Positions 29,244 through 39,152 of a stretch of DNA of 64,000 nucleotides are shown in pieces (position 1 is the first letter of the stretch; each line of letters begins with the position of its first letter). The DNA is from Staphylococcus simiae (GTDB taxonomy: Bacteria; Bacillota; Bacilli; Staphylococcales; Staphylococcaceae). The notes beneath the pieces are model-generated. The model was not told where the DNA came from, searched no databases, and saw nothing but the letters and a program-made list of their open reading frames with translations. The stretch is taken from positions 124,001 to 188,000 of the forward strand of contig NZ_CP071589.1 of assembly GCF_017357005.1 (NCBI RefSeq). Reading direction: 5' to 3'. The position numbers were made by a program, and so were the translations under genes.

Positions 29244-29749
29244 CTAATCTCACTTAGTAACACGTTAGTATATGAAATTAATATAAAACATTAAACAATG
29301 TTAGTGTAATGACTAGAATCTTATGTCCTTATATCTTAATTTTATCATGGAGAAGTATGCGTTTTCAATATTGTTTGTTAATTTAATTCAAATGTTGTTA
29401 ATTTGTCATAAATTTATATGTAAAATTAATAAGATGCAGTGGTGTGATTTTGTTATTTAGAAGTGGTTAGTGGGCTAGAGAGACTACTTATAAAGAAATA
29501 AGACAATTGATTACGCAGAAAAGAGAATGGAGAGAAGTAGTGCAGTAGTGCAGAAATTTAAAAATTGAGAAAAGTAGAGATAAATATAAAAGTCATAAAA
29601 GTTAAGAGACTTAAATATTTAAAAATAATTTAATTGAAATTCTATATTATTTTTAAACGTGTATAATTATTTTATAAAACTTGGTGGCCAATTTACCAAT
29701 GTATATCACTAACCAGCCATATTTTAGTTATGAAGGCGAGGTGGTACCT

Positions 29750-29839
29750 ATGGCTATCAATATTGAAATACATATAACGTTGTTTATACAAGTTATTGTG
29801 ACAATATATCTAGTCGCATTGTTATGTAGAAAGAAATAA
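29750..29839 (+). CDS. Candidate type I toxin: short hydrophobic peptide
   Basis: A 29-residue peptide with a hydrophobic core (TLFIQVIVTIYLVALL) and a basic tail (CRKK), preceded by GGCGAGGTGG at a suitable distance. A TATAAT at 29662-29667 and a terminator ending at 29965 define a transcript of about 290 nt. Size, composition and gene layout resemble staphylococcal SprG/TxpA-like membrane toxins. A convergent antitoxin RNA would be expected; I could not identify a convincing promoter for one. The assignment rests on overall appearance, not on a recognised motif. Confidence 0.4.
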   Translation: MAINIEIHITLFIQVIVTIYLVALLCRKK

Positions 29840-29928
29840 CCTCCCATACTAAGTAGAATGAGAGGCATAAAAATGGTCTAGTTATGATACATATTGACAT
29901 ATAAAAAGTGTAATATGCGCCATGTTTT

Positions 29929-29965
29929 ACTCCTAATCGCCCTCTAAAAGTGGTTAGGAGTTTTT
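29929..29965 (+). terminator. Terminator of the candidate toxin transcript
   Basis: ACTCCTAATCGCC (29929-29941-42) pairs with GTGGTTAGGAGT (29950-29961), followed by TTTTT. Confidence 0.75.
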
Positions 29966-30104
29966 ATATTTATATAATAACATTATTTAATAAAAAAATA
30001 AAGGGATGTTGGGACATTAGGTTCTTGGTAAAAATAAAAAAGATAATTTCTATTGAGGATTGATAGAAGCTGTCTTTTTCATCATTAATTTCGAAAAAGG
30101 ATCG

Positions 30105-30290
30105 TTAAGCGACAATTTTTAAAATGTTTACTACTATTAACACAAATCCAAGTTTACGTTTAACCCTATTGAGCCCTGAACCGACATTCGAGTGAATCCA
30201 AAAATAGCCTTTATGAATCTAAAAATAGGTTCTACTTCAATTTTTTTGACTATAGACTTTTTTGTCTCTGAAGATCTCCTATTCACTTAT
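30105..30290 (-). pseudogene. Remnant of an IS1182-family (IS1272-like) transposase, C-terminal end
   Basis: On the minus strand one frame reads KKIEVEPIFRFIKAIFGF followed by TRMSVQGS, and after a frameshift the next reads GFVLIVVNILKIVA and a stop at 30105. These correspond to the VEPVFG.LKA, FTRxSVRG and AxNLxK motifs at the C-terminus of IS1182-family transposases. About 60 codons remain, with no ends or start, so the element is dead. Confidence 0.65.
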
Positions 30291-30518
30291 TTAAAGTATA
30301 ATGAGAAAAATCATGTCTCTTCTTGTAGCGTTTAGTGTACCTAATATACAGAAAATGAATATAACGATTTTTCCAACAAAAGTACTGCATAAACTTAAGC
30401 GTATAAAAAACAGGAATGTTTTATTGAAATTTAATATAATACAATTGTAAATAATTAAAATTAAATAATAAAGTATATCGCTAATAACTCCAACTATTGG
30501 GAAATGGGGATAAAATAG

Positions 30519-32378
30519 ATGATAGAAAGACAAGTTAAACTAATTGAATTATTAAGGAATAATCATAAAGAATATTTAACTTCTGATGACATAGCTTCGT
30601 ATTTAAACATATCTAATAAGACAGCTAGAAATGATATTAAAGTAATTAATTCTGAATTTATGAAAGATGTTATCACGAGTATCAAGTCTAGAGGATATTT
30701 TTTGAATACTTCATGTTATTCGCTTGACCAAATTGATGACAAATTAACTGATTATTTAAATCGAGATAGTAAAATGATAATAAGAATAGCATATGAATTA
30801 CTTATGCATAGTACATCCATGTCATTAAATCAGTTAACAAGAGACTATCATATAACTAAAAAAGAAGTTATAGATTATGTCAATAGAGTACAAATGTGGT
30901 GTGAAAAATTTGATGTCAGTATTCAGGTTTTAAAGAAAAGTGGAATAACAGTTAATGGTCGAGAAAACGATATTAATAATGCTATTTTACATTTAAACCA
31001 ATTATCAAAACAGACAGATAGAGTTGAGGATTTAATTTTAAATGAATTACCTAAGGCTCATATTAATAGTATTAAACAAATTATAGAAGATAGGTTAGAG
31101 AAGCATCATATCTTCACTTCGCAAATTCAAATTGAGCAACTTATTATTCATCTTATTTTAATTGTCAAAAGGCATCCTATTATCGAAAAATCTTGGTATA
31201 TTGATAATGAATCAATGGTAATTGCTAATCAAATTGTTGATGATATTAATCAGAAACTTGGTTATCGAATAAGTAAACAAACTGCTCAATTATTTTCTTT
31301 TTTTATTAGCTATCATTTTAATAAATTTGATTTAGGATTCGAAAGAATCTTCATTGAAAGTTATATCCAAAAAATGATTATTAAAATGGAGAGAAAATTG
31401 AAAGTTAAGTTTTCCTCTGATGTTGTATTAAAAGAAAATTTACTTTCTCATTTTAGTCGAACTTATTTAAGAATTATAAAAGAAGTTTATTTAAACAATC
31501 CATTAACAAGTGAAATAAAAATCTTATATCCATATGTATTTAATGTACTTTATGACATTATTAATGAGCTCGCTAATGATTCTGATATTCATTTAAGTGA
31601 AGATGAAATTGCTTTTTTAACTATACATTTCCAAGCGTCTATTGATCGTAATGAAGTTACAGAAATCAATGTAGTTATATGTTGTTACTATGGATTAGGC
31701 ATTGCACAGTTATTAGAAACTAAAATTTCCAATATTAATAATAGTATAAATGTTATAGATATTTTGAAATTAGAGGATATTGATAGTTATAAATTTCATA
31801 ATATAGATGTAATTATAACAACACATGATATTAATTTAGCTATCAAAGAAAATATTGAAGTCATTAAAGTAAGCCCATTATTTTCTGAAGAAGATAAATT
31901 AAAATTGAATCAAGTTGTTAAAGACAAAATGAATCCACTTAATAAACAAAATGACTTAAATGAAATATCTTTTACTACCGTAGTTGATGAATTCAAGCAA
32001 ACAATTCCAAACGTTTTTGAAGTGGCTAATCAAATTTTATTAAAAAGCAAATCTATATCAGATAAATATATTGAAACAGCACTAAATAGAGAAAAAATGT
32101 CTTCAACTTATATTGGTAATTCCATGACAATGCCACATGGAAATCCAGATGAGGTTCTAAAATCACAAGTCATTATTTTTAAAAGTACTGAAGGATTTTA
32201 TTGGAAAGAACATCATGTCAAACTTGTCTTCTTTTTAGCTATAAAAAAACAAGATGTTCATTTAATGAAACAAATGATGCAAAAACTAGCAATTTTTACA
32301 GAAGAAGATATCCAGCTGTTAGCTAACTTAGAGAAAAAAGACTTTCAAAATACGATAATGAATTTATTACAAAAATAA
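30519..32378 (+). CDS. PRD-containing PTS-regulated transcriptional activator (ManR/BglG type)
   Basis: A 619-residue multidomain regulator. An N-terminal DNA-binding winged helix (LTSDDIASYLNISNKTARNDI, key part NISNKTARNDI, about residues 29-39) is followed by a second HTH-like region, two PTS regulation domains (about 170-385), an EIIB-like domain with ICCYYGLGIAQ (about 388-398), and a C-terminal EIIA-like domain with MTMPHG (about 535), whose His is the likely phosphorylation site. The DNA-binding N-terminus argues for a promoter activator rather than an RNA antiterminator. It lies directly upstream of, and in line with, the EIIBCA and manA genes it presumably controls. GGGGA precedes the ATG. 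Usual family length about 640. Confidence 0.85.
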   Translation: MIERQVKLIELLRNNHKEYLTSDDIASYLNISNKTARNDIKVINSEFMKDVITSIKSRGYFLNTSCYSLDQIDDKLTDYLNRDSKMIIRIAYELLMHSTSMSLNQLTRDYHITKKEVIDYVNRVQMWCEKFDVSIQVLKKSGITVNGRENDINNAILHLNQLSKQTDRVEDLILNELPKAHINSIKQIIEDRLEKHHIFTSQIQIEQLIIHLILIVKRHPIIEKSWYIDNESMVIANQIVDDINQKLGYRISKQTAQLFSFFISYHFNKFDLGFERIFIESYIQKMIIKMERKLKVKFSSDVVLKENLLSHFSRTYLRIIKEVYLNNPLTSEIKILYPYVFNVLYDIINELANDSDIHLSEDEIAFLTIHFQASIDRNEVTEINVVICCYYGLGIAQLLETKISNINNSINVIDILKLEDIDSYKFHNIDVIITTHDINLAIKENIEVIKVSPLFSEEDKLKLNQVVKDKMNPLNKQNDLNEISFTTVVDEFKQTIPNVFEVANQILLKSKSISDKYIETALNREKMSSTYIGNSMTMPHGNPDEVLKSQVIIFKSTEGFYWKEHHVKLVFFLAIKKQDVHLMKQMMQKLAIFTEEDIQLLANLEKKDFQNTIMNLLQK

Positions 32379-32408
32379 TTACCACTAGTAACGGTAATTA
32401 TTTTTTTT
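32374..32408 (+). terminator. Terminator behind the PRD regulator
   Basis: AATAATTACC (32374-32383) pairs with GGTAATTATT (32393-32402) and runs into T. It overlaps the stop codon of the regulator, separating it from the PTS gene. Confidence 0.75.
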
Positions 32409-32417
32409 GTACTTAAA

Positions 32418-32432
32418 TAATAACGCTTACAA
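32418..32432. promoter_or_regulatory. Candidate cre (CcpA) site upstream of the mannose/fructose PTS gene
   Basis: On the minus strand TTGTAAGCGTTATTA fits the cre consensus WTGNAANCGNWNNCW with one mismatch (T for C). It lies 25 bp before the EIIBCA start, so CcpA bound here would hinder transcription of the operon under glucose. Confidence 0.5.
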
Positions 32433-32457
32433 TTAAATTAAAAGGAGCGTGAAAGTG

Positions 32458-34395
32458 ATGAAAATATTAGCAATTACATCATGTCCCAATGGTATTGCAC
32501 ATACATATATGGCACAAGAAAAATTAGAACAAGCTGCCAAAGAGATGGGTGTAGATATCAAAGTAGAGACTCAAGGAGGTGTAGGTGCAGAAAATGTATT
32601 AACTGCGAAAGAGATTAGAGAGGCTGATGGTATTATTATCGCAGCTGATAGACAAGTCGATTTATCAAGATTTAATGGTAAACGTTTAATTAATGAAAAT
32701 GTTAGAGAAGGTATACATCATCCAGAGAAGTTAATACAAAGAATTATTGATCAAGATGCGAAAATTTATCACGATAAAAATGATTCAAATCAAAATGACT
32801 ATTCTGAAGATGAAGAAAGCAATAAAAAAGGGATTCAAATGGTTTATCAACATTTAATGAACGGTGTGTCATTTATGGTTCCTTTCATCGTTGTCGGTGG
32901 ATTATTGATAGCTATAGCATTAACTTTAGGTGGTCATCCTACATCTGAAGGTCTTAAAATACCAGATGGTTCATTTTGGCAATCTATAGAAAGTATCGGT
33001 AAATTATCATTCAGTTTCATGGTACCTATATTGGCTGGATATATAGCTTATAGTATTGCTGATAAACCTGGATTGGTTCCGGGTATGATTGGTGGAGCAA
33101 TAGCAGCTGATGGTAGTTTATATGGAAGTGAAGCCGGAGCAGGATTTTTAGGTGGTATTGTAGCAGGATTTATAGCTGGTTACGTAGCAAAATGGATTAA
33201 AAATATTAAAGTACCAAAAGCAATGGCGCCGATTATGCCAATTATCATTATTCCAATACTTGCTTCATTAGTAGTAGGTTTAATCTTTATATTCGTTATT
33301 GGGGCACCTATTTCAGGTTTATTCACTGCTTTAACTAGTTGGTTAAAAGGAATGCAAGGTGCGAATATCATAGTTCTAGCTTTAATTATAGGTGCAATGA
33401 TTGCATTTGATATGGGTGGACCTGTAAATAAAGTAGCCTTTTTATTTGGCTCTGCCTTAATAGCTGAAGGGAACTATGCAGTTATGGGTATGGTAGCTGT
33501 AGCTGTATGTACGCCACCAATTGGATTAGGATTAGCAACATTTGTACAAAAAAATAAATTTAATAATTCCGAACAAGAAATGGGTAAGGCCTCATTTACC
33601 ATGGGCCTATTTGGTATTACTGAGGGTGCAATTCCATTTGCAGCTCAAGATCCGTTACGTATTATTCCTTCAAATATGATAGGTGCTATGGTTGCATCAG
33701 TGATTGCTGCATTAGGTGGCGTAGGAGATAGAGTTGCTCATGGTGGACCTATCGTTGCAGTACTTGGAGGCATAAATCATATTATATGGTTCTTTATTGC
33801 TGTAATCATCGGTAGTTTAGTCACAATGGTTACTATTCTAATTTTAAAAAGAAATACACCTATAACTGATATTGAAGAACCAGAACTAGAGGGTCAGTCG
33901 GAAACAAGTAATACTGATAATTTAGAAATGAACAAAGAAACTAGCAATAGTGATCAAAATGTATTTCAAAAGAATGTCATTGATATCAATAGTGATATTA
34001 ATACAAGAGGTGAGGCCATAGATTATATGGTCAACAAACTTCAAAAGTATAGATATATTAATAATGCTGACATTGTAAAACAAGCTATTTTAGATAGAGA
34101 GATGGAATCTACAACTGCAATTGGTATGAACGTAGCGATACCACATGCAAAATCTGATGCTGTTAACAAACCAACTGTCGCTGTTTTGCAAAATAAAAAT
34201 GGCATTGATTGGATAAGTTTAGATGAATCTCAGCCTAAGATAGTGTTTATGATTGTTGTTCCTAATAATAGTGATAATACTCATTTAAAACTTTTACAAA
34301 GACTTTCTAGATCTTTAATGGACGATGAAACACGAAATTCTTTAATACATGCACAAAGTATAGATTCTATTTATGAAATTTTAAAAGAGATATAA
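32458..34395 (+). CDS. Fructose/mannose-family PTS enzyme IIBCA
   Basis: A 645-residue sugar transporter of the fructose superfamily. The N-terminal EIIB domain has the phospho-Cys in ITSCPNGIAHTYMA (residues 4-17). The EIIC membrane domain spans about 125-470 with GPVNKVAF and ITEGAIPFAAQDP. The C-terminal EIIA domain (about 500-645) has the phospho-His in NVAIPHAKSDA (about 560). The domain order BCA and the neighbouring manA suggest mannose uptake, as for ManP; fructose is possible. The start is ATG at 32458 with AGGAG 12 nt upstream, or one of two GTGs just before it. It is 13 nt from manA and thus in an operon with it. Confidence 0.88.
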   Translation: MKILAITSCPNGIAHTYMAQEKLEQAAKEMGVDIKVETQGGVGAENVLTAKEIREADGIIIAADRQVDLSRFNGKRLINENVREGIHHPEKLIQRIIDQDAKIYHDKNDSNQNDYSEDEESNKKGIQMVYQHLMNGVSFMVPFIVVGGLLIAIALTLGGHPTSEGLKIPDGSFWQSIESIGKLSFSFMVPILAGYIAYSIADKPGLVPGMIGGAIAADGSLYGSEAGAGFLGGIVAGFIAGYVAKWIKNIKVPKAMAPIMPIIIIPILASLVVGLIFIFVIGAPISGLFTALTSWLKGMQGANIIVLALIIGAMIAFDMGGPVNKVAFLFGSALIAEGNYAVMGMVAVAVCTPPIGLGLATFVQKNKFNNSEQEMGKASFTMGLFGITEGAIPFAAQDPLRIIPSNMIGAMVASVIAALGGVGDRVAHGGPIVAVLGGINHIIWFFIAVIIGSLVTMVTILILKRNTPITDIEEPELEGQSETSNTDNLEMNKETSNSDQNVFQKNVIDINSDINTRGEAIDYMVNKLQKYRYINNADIVKQAILDREMESTTAIGMNVAIPHAKSDAVNKPTVAVLQNKNGIDWISLDESQPKIVFMIVVPNNSDNTHLKLLQRLSRSLMDDETRNSLIHAQSIDSIYEILKEI

Positions 34396-34407
34396 GGAGG
34401 ATGGAGC

Positions 34408-35343
34408 ATGGTACTATTTTTGAAACCAATTTTTAAAGAAAGATTATGGGGAGGAAATGGGTTAGAGTCATTCAATTATCATTTGCCTAATAATACCATT
34501 GGTGAATGTTGGGCTATTTCAGCACATCCTCATGGTGCTAATATTATTGAAAATGGAAAGCATAAAGGTCAAACTTTAGATCAAGTATGGTCATCTGATA
34601 AGGAATTGTTTGGAAATGATGAAAGAGATAAATTTCCATTATTAACAAAAATTTTAGATGCTAATGATAAATTATCTGTTCAAGTGCATCCAGATGATGC
34701 GTTTGCATTGGAACATGAGGGTGAATATGGCAAAACCGAATGCTGGTATATTTTAAGCGCCGCAGAAGATGCCGAAATTATATATGGAGTTAATGTCGAA
34801 AATAAAGAAGATTTAAATAATTATATTGATAACAAAAAATTTGATCAATTGTTTAGAAAAATAAAAGTGAAACCAGGAGATTTCTACTATGTTCCTGCAG
34901 GTACAGTTCATGCAATAGGTTCAGGAATAATGATTTTAGAGACACAACAATCTTCAGATACAACATATCGTATATATGATTATGATCGTAAAGATAAACA
35001 AGGGAAATTAAGAGAGCTGCATTTAGAACAAAGTAAAAAGGTTATAAATATTAATCAGAATAATCCTAACGTCACACCTAAAGAATATAACTATCAAGGA
35101 CAAAAGTTTACTGAGTTTGTATCAAATGAATTTTTTACAGTAGATAAGTTAAAAATAGATGGGGAATTTGATTATACAAAACCTAATGTATATTGTTTAG
35201 TTTCTATTATTGATGGTCATGGTTCAGTTACTATTGATAGTGAAAAATATAATATAGAAAAAGGTCGCCATTTCATACTAACTAATGATGACAAAACAAT
35301 TACATTTAAAGGTGATGTTGAATTGATTATCAGTTATGCATAA
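34408..35343 (+). CDS. manA: Mannose-6-phosphate isomerase, class I
   Basis: Interconverts mannose 6-phosphate and fructose 6-phosphate in the cytosol, feeding imported mannose into glycolysis. The 311-residue length fits the short Gram-positive class. Zinc-site motifs are present: SVQVHPDDAFA (about residues 90-100), GKTECWYI (about 109-116) and VPAGTVHAIGSG (about 164-175). The start ATG has AAGGAGG 8 nt upstream. As the last gene of the PRD regulator-EIIBCA-manA cluster it supports mannose as the substrate. In S. aureus a similar cluster is found elsewhere on the chromosome, so its presence here suggests relocation or a separate acquisition. Confidence 0.93.
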   Translation: MVLFLKPIFKERLWGGNGLESFNYHLPNNTIGECWAISAHPHGANIIENGKHKGQTLDQVWSSDKELFGNDERDKFPLLTKILDANDKLSVQVHPDDAFALEHEGEYGKTECWYILSAAEDAEIIYGVNVENKEDLNNYIDNKKFDQLFRKIKVKPGDFYYVPAGTVHAIGSGIMILETQQSSDTTYRIYDYDRKDKQGKLRELHLEQSKKVININQNNPNVTPKEYNYQGQKFTEFVSNEFFTVDKLKIDGEFDYTKPNVYCLVSIIDGHGSVTIDSEKYNIEKGRHFILTNDDKTITFKGDVELIISYA

Positions 35344-35600
35344 ATAAGAAGTTTATTATAGAAAGTCATGGCGAAATTACTTAAACTTTATCCAGATGGG
35401 AAAAATGAAGTCATATTATAAAAAATGTTTGTATTGAATAAGTGAAAGTTATATGAGGGAAGTTACTATTTCTTGTTCTGTAGCTTCAGTAGAAAATTTT
35501 GTGACAATGCTCCTATCAATCACACATCAACGACCAAAAACATTACTTTTAAATATGTAAAGAGCATTGAATGAACGTGTTCAAACAATATAAAGGAGTG
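35344..35600. other. Spacer between manA and the hydrolase pseudogene
   Basis: About 260 bp with only a 17-codon stub (MAKLLKLYPDGK..., 35368-35421) that may be a gene remnant. No terminator or operator was recognised. Confidence 0.4.
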
Positions 35601-36426
35601 GTGTTTAACCTGGCATATACAAAGACTGTTGTTACTGAAAGAGTAAAAATTATCTGTGATGTAGAGGGGAAGGATTGGTATTATTAACTATAGTTGGTTT
35701 TGGTGGTGATGCAGATACGTATGCTGATTTAGCTAGCATTTTATCTAATCAATACACTGTCGTTCGTTATGATAGAAGATGTAATTCTAGAAGTACAGGT
35801 GACTATCATGCAGATCTTGATGTAGCACAACAGGCTAGAGATGCAGTGCAATTATTAATGATATGAATTTAGATAAAGTATTATTATTTGCAAATAGTGG
35901 TGGTGCGGCGATTGGCTTAAAATTAATTGAAGACTATCCTGAGCTGATTGAAGGTGCAGTGTTACACGAACCGGCTATTATGAAAGTATTACCAGATGCT
36001 GATGAATGGGATAAATTTATCAATTTTGTTGATCATACTTATAAAGAACAAGGTCCTTTTGCAGCTATGAAAGAATTTAGTCGCTCATTAGTTGGCTTTA
36101 ACCCGGGAGAAGACCGACAAGGTGTTGTTGGTAAGGAAGACGGCATGATTGTGGAATTACTTGAATTTTTCTTTGCTCATGAATATTCCAATATTTCTAA
36201 TGAAACACCTGATATCGAAAAGTTAAAAGCAGATAACATACCTATGGTTTTTATAGCAGGTGCAGATAGTAAAGATGCATATTATGGTAGAACTGCCCGA
36301 GTACTTGCTGAGAAATTAGATCAACCATATGGCACAGTTCCAGGCAATCATGTATCGTTTAGATCTGAGAAAAAACATGAGATGGTTGAAGCATTAAGGG
36401 ATGTATTAAATAATCATTTTAATTAG
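35601..36426 (+). pseudogene. Alpha/beta hydrolase broken by two frameshifts and an unclear start
   Basis: Three consecutive pieces of one alpha/beta hydrolase lie in different frames. Piece 1 (from about 35610, LAYTKTVVTERVKIICDVEG) ends at TAA 35686. Piece 2 (from about 35665, GLVLLTIVGFGGDADTY...) ends with TGA at 35864-35866. Piece 3 continues from about 35857 (NDMNLDKVLLFANSGGAA...) to 36426. The nucleophile Ser lies in ANSGGA and the catalytic His probably in GNHVSF near the end. The expected start after AAGGAG is CTG (35610), so the start also seems lost. Joined, the product would be about 270 residues. Neighbours give no clear functional hint. Confidence 0.78.
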
Positions 36427-36489
36427 TATCGCCCCTATTGCTTGGAGAAATTATTTATAGATAATAAAGTAATTGCATATCAATCACTA

Positions 36490-36529
36490 AAAAAGCCCTC
36501 TCACTACATAAAAGAGTAAGGGGGCTTTG
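36490..36529. terminator. Bidirectional terminator between the hydrolase pseudogene and the SDR gene
   Basis: AAAAGCCCTCTCACT pairs imperfectly with AGAGTAAGGGGGCTTT; A-run and T-run flank the stem. Confidence 0.65.
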
Positions 36530-36574
36530 CTAGTATTTTCAGTTATAAAATGACTATCACCATAAAGTGCTACA

Positions 36575-37273
36575 TTATTTTTTGTTAAACAATGTGAACG
36601 GAGTGAATCTAAATATAACTTTACCGTTATAGTTACGTTTATCTGTTAGGACATTGACCACTGTTTGTGCACCTTGATCCACTGTACGCATGTAAAAACC
36701 TTTCATATGATTGTTTAAATCAGTAGTGATTCCACCAGGCATTAGTCCAAATATATTAATAGGAATATGTTTTTTCTTATAATATTGACCAAACATTCTA
36801 ATCATTGAATTTAAAGATGATTTGCTGGCAGTATAACTAAATGGATGGAAGAAATGACTGGACTTGGAAGGAATCGTTCCTTTATTAACAGCTAAAATAG
36901 GTGTGAATGTCTTAATCATTTCAAAGTTACCAATAATATTAACGTCAATGACTGATTTTAATTCATCGGCTGTGACTTCTAAAGGTGTAGCATCCATTTT
37001 GCCTGGGATACCTGCGTTATTAATTAATACATTCAAATCTGTATGATGTTCCGTAACATATTGCGCTGCAGCGTGAATCGTCGCTAAATCATTTAAGTCG
37101 ATATGAATCCACTCCGCAGTAATGCCTTCTTGTTCAAGTTTTTCTACAGCTGCTGTACCACGTTGCTCGTTTCTAGCACCTAGTAAAATGTGCCAACCTA
37201 ACTTGCCTAATTTTCGTGCGCTTTCAAATCCAATACCTTTATTACCACCTGTAATTAATACTTTCTGTACCAT
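36575..37273 (-). CDS. Short-chain dehydrogenase/reductase family oxidoreductase
   Basis: A 232-residue classical SDR. The cofactor motif ITGGNKGIGFE (about residues 7-17) and NNAGIPG (about 89-95) are present, with the catalytic Tyr and Lys in YTASKSS (about 151-157). A serine-rich stretch before it (PSKSSHFF) would supply the catalytic Ser. The Asn-Lys after the first Gly pair suggests NADP(H) use. The start ATG has AAAGGAG about 8 nt upstream. It is monocistronic, convergent with the hydrolase pseudogene and upstream of no obvious partner; the substrate cannot be told. Confidence 0.8.
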   Translation of the reverse strand: MVQKVLITGGNKGIGFESARKLGKLGWHILLGARNEQRGTAAVEKLEQEGITAEWIHIDLNDLATIHAAAQYVTEHHTDLNVLINNAGIPGKMDATPLEVTADELKSVIDVNIIGNFEMIKTFTPILAVNKGTIPSKSSHFFHPFSYTASKSSLNSMIRMFGQYYKKKHIPINIFGLMPGGITTDLNNHMKGFYMRTVDQGAQTVVNVLTDKRNYNGKVIFRFTPFTLFNKK

Positions 37274-37519
37274 ACGTTAAGCTCCTTTGTCTATCTCGCT
37301 TTTTAAAATTAAAGATACTATAGCATTTAAAGTGCAAACTAACAAAGATATCGTCTGTTGTTTAAAATATCGATCTTAAGACATCTTATCATAATACGAA
37401 TTCATATATAACTAAGCCTTAACATTAAAAAATGAGCATTGTTTATCAGGACATGTACCAACATAAATACAAAATATATCAATGTAACTCAATATTATTA
37501 TCATCATTTTTAACAGCAA

Positions 37520-39112
37520 TTATCTTGGAATGACAGGTATCTCTGAAATTAATTGTTGTGCATAAGCAGATTGAGGGTACTTAATGATGGCTTCAGTTGT
37601 ATTGAGTTCAACAACCTGACCATCTTTCATCACTGCAACACGATCACAAATTTCATTAATAACGCCCATATCGTGAGTGATAAAGAGGTATGTGATACAG
37701 AATTCTAGTTGCAGTTGTTTTAATAATTGAATAATATCTTTTTGAATAGAAACATCTAGTGCTGATACAGCTTCATCGCAGACAATGACTTTGGGTTCAA
37801 CAGCTAGCGCTCTTGCTATACTTACTCTTTGGCGTTGTCCACCAGATAACTCATGAGGATAACGATACAAATAGCTACGATCTAATCCTACTTTTTCTAA
37901 TAATTCAATAACCTTTGTTGTGATATCTTCCTTACCATTTACTTTGTGGTGAACAATTAAAGGTCTACTAATGACATCGATTATTTTGAATCGTGGATTG
38001 ATTGATGAAAATGGGTCCTGAAATATCATTTGTATATCTTGTCTTAGTGGTTTCATTTCTTTGTTACTAAATAAATTGAGTGGTACGTTATTGTACCAAA
38101 CGATGCCTTGTGACACGTCCTTTAGACCGACGACCGTCTTAGCAAGTGTTGATTTACCTGATCCTGACTCGCCAACAATACCTAATGTTTCGCCTTTTAA
38201 TATGGATAGATTAATATCATTAACAGCTCTAAATGGTTTGCCATCATCGTCTATATAATCGGCACTGACGTGTTCAAATTTTATTAGTGGATCATTTGCC
38301 AATGTACGTGGAGGACGAGTTTGATTGATATCTGGAATGGCATCAATTAATCGTTGTGTATAGGGATTTTGAGGGTTTGTGAATATATCGTCGACACTAC
38401 CACGTTCAACGACACTACCTTCTTTCATAACAATCACATCATCACAAAATTGATAAACCACACCTAAATTATGTGTAATAAAAATAATTGACGTTTCAGT
38501 ATATTCGTATAATTCTTGCATCAATTTTAATAATTCATTTTGTGTACTGACATCAAGTGCAGTCGTTGGTTCATCAGCAATTAAAATTTGTGGTTTAAGT
38601 ATTAGAGCAATAGCAATCATGACACGTTGACGCATACCACCTGAAAATTCATGAGGATACGCATTGAATTTTTTTGCAGCATCTTTAATGCCAACTTTTT
38701 CTAAAATATCAATGGCTGCTTCTTTAGCATCATGTTTTGAAATTTGTTTGTGTTGGAATAAAACTTCGGTAATTTGCTTGCCAATTGTTGTACGTGGATT
38801 AAGTGATGATAAAGGATCTTGGAAAATCATCGAAATATCATTGCCACGAATTTGACGTAAAGATGACGGAGACAAATCTGTTAATGTTTGACCATCAAAA
38901 ATTATATCTCCTGTTAATGTATGCTCTGGAAAATCTGGCAACAATCCCAAAATTGATTTCGCAGTAATACTTTTACCTGAACCGGATTCACCAACAATTG
39001 CTAAAATGTGCTTTTTACGTAAATCGAATGATACATCTTTAACGACATGCTTTGATGTGTCGTCATAATTAAATGTGACATTTAAGTCTTTAACTGATAA
39101 TAAATTTGTCAT
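37520..39112 (-). CDS. gisA: Fused duplicated ABC ATPase of the glutathione importer (GisA-like)
   Basis: A 530-residue protein with two complete nucleotide-binding domains of the DppD/OppF type. Walker A GESGSGKS occurs at about 38-45 and again at about 312-319; signatures are FSGGMRQR (about 158) and LSGGQRQR (about 423); Walker B ILIADEPT and VIVCDEAV. It powers the neighbouring GisB/GisC permeases. In S. aureus this five-gene locus imports reduced and oxidised glutathione as sulfur source. The start ATG has GGAGG 9-13 nt upstream. It is divergent from gisB with an 87-bp shared promoter region. Confidence 0.88.
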   Translation of the reverse strand: MTNLLSVKDLNVTFNYDDTSKHVVKDVSFDLRKKHILAIVGESGSGKSITAKSILGLLPDFPEHTLTGDIIFDGQTLTDLSPSSLRQIRGNDISMIFQDPLSSLNPRTTIGKQITEVLFQHKQISKHDAKEAAIDILEKVGIKDAAKKFNAYPHEFSGGMRQRVMIAIALILKPQILIADEPTTALDVSTQNELLKLMQELYEYTETSIIFITHNLGVVYQFCDDVIVMKEGSVVERGSVDDIFTNPQNPYTQRLIDAIPDINQTRPPRTLANDPLIKFEHVSADYIDDDGKPFRAVNDINLSILKGETLGIVGESGSGKSTLAKTVVGLKDVSQGIVWYNNVPLNLFSNKEMKPLRQDIQMIFQDPFSSINPRFKIIDVISRPLIVHHKVNGKEDITTKVIELLEKVGLDRSYLYRYPHELSGGQRQRVSIARALAVEPKVIVCDEAVSALDVSIQKDIIQLLKQLQLEFCITYLFITHDMGVINEICDRVAVMKDGQVVELNTTEAIIKYPQSAYAQQLISEIPVIPR

Positions 39113-39152
39113 GATATTGAACCTCCCTATTCACAAAAGTGAAAAGTTATTC

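Larger units (their letters stand above)
29244..30518. other. Long spacer between ptsG and the mannose PTS regulator
   Basis: About 1.3 kb. It holds the ptsG promoter region, a possible type I toxin transcript (TATAAT at 29662-29667 to the terminator at 29965), and a remnant of an IS1182-family transposase (30105-30290). The rest is AT-rich with no gene seen. S. aureus has a murQ-containing block between these positions, which is absent here. Confidence 0.55.

Noticed and set aside
30291..30533. Minus-strand frame of 80 codons before the PRD regulator
   Set aside because: Composition of AT-rich spacer, no ribosome site, covers the regulator's promoter.
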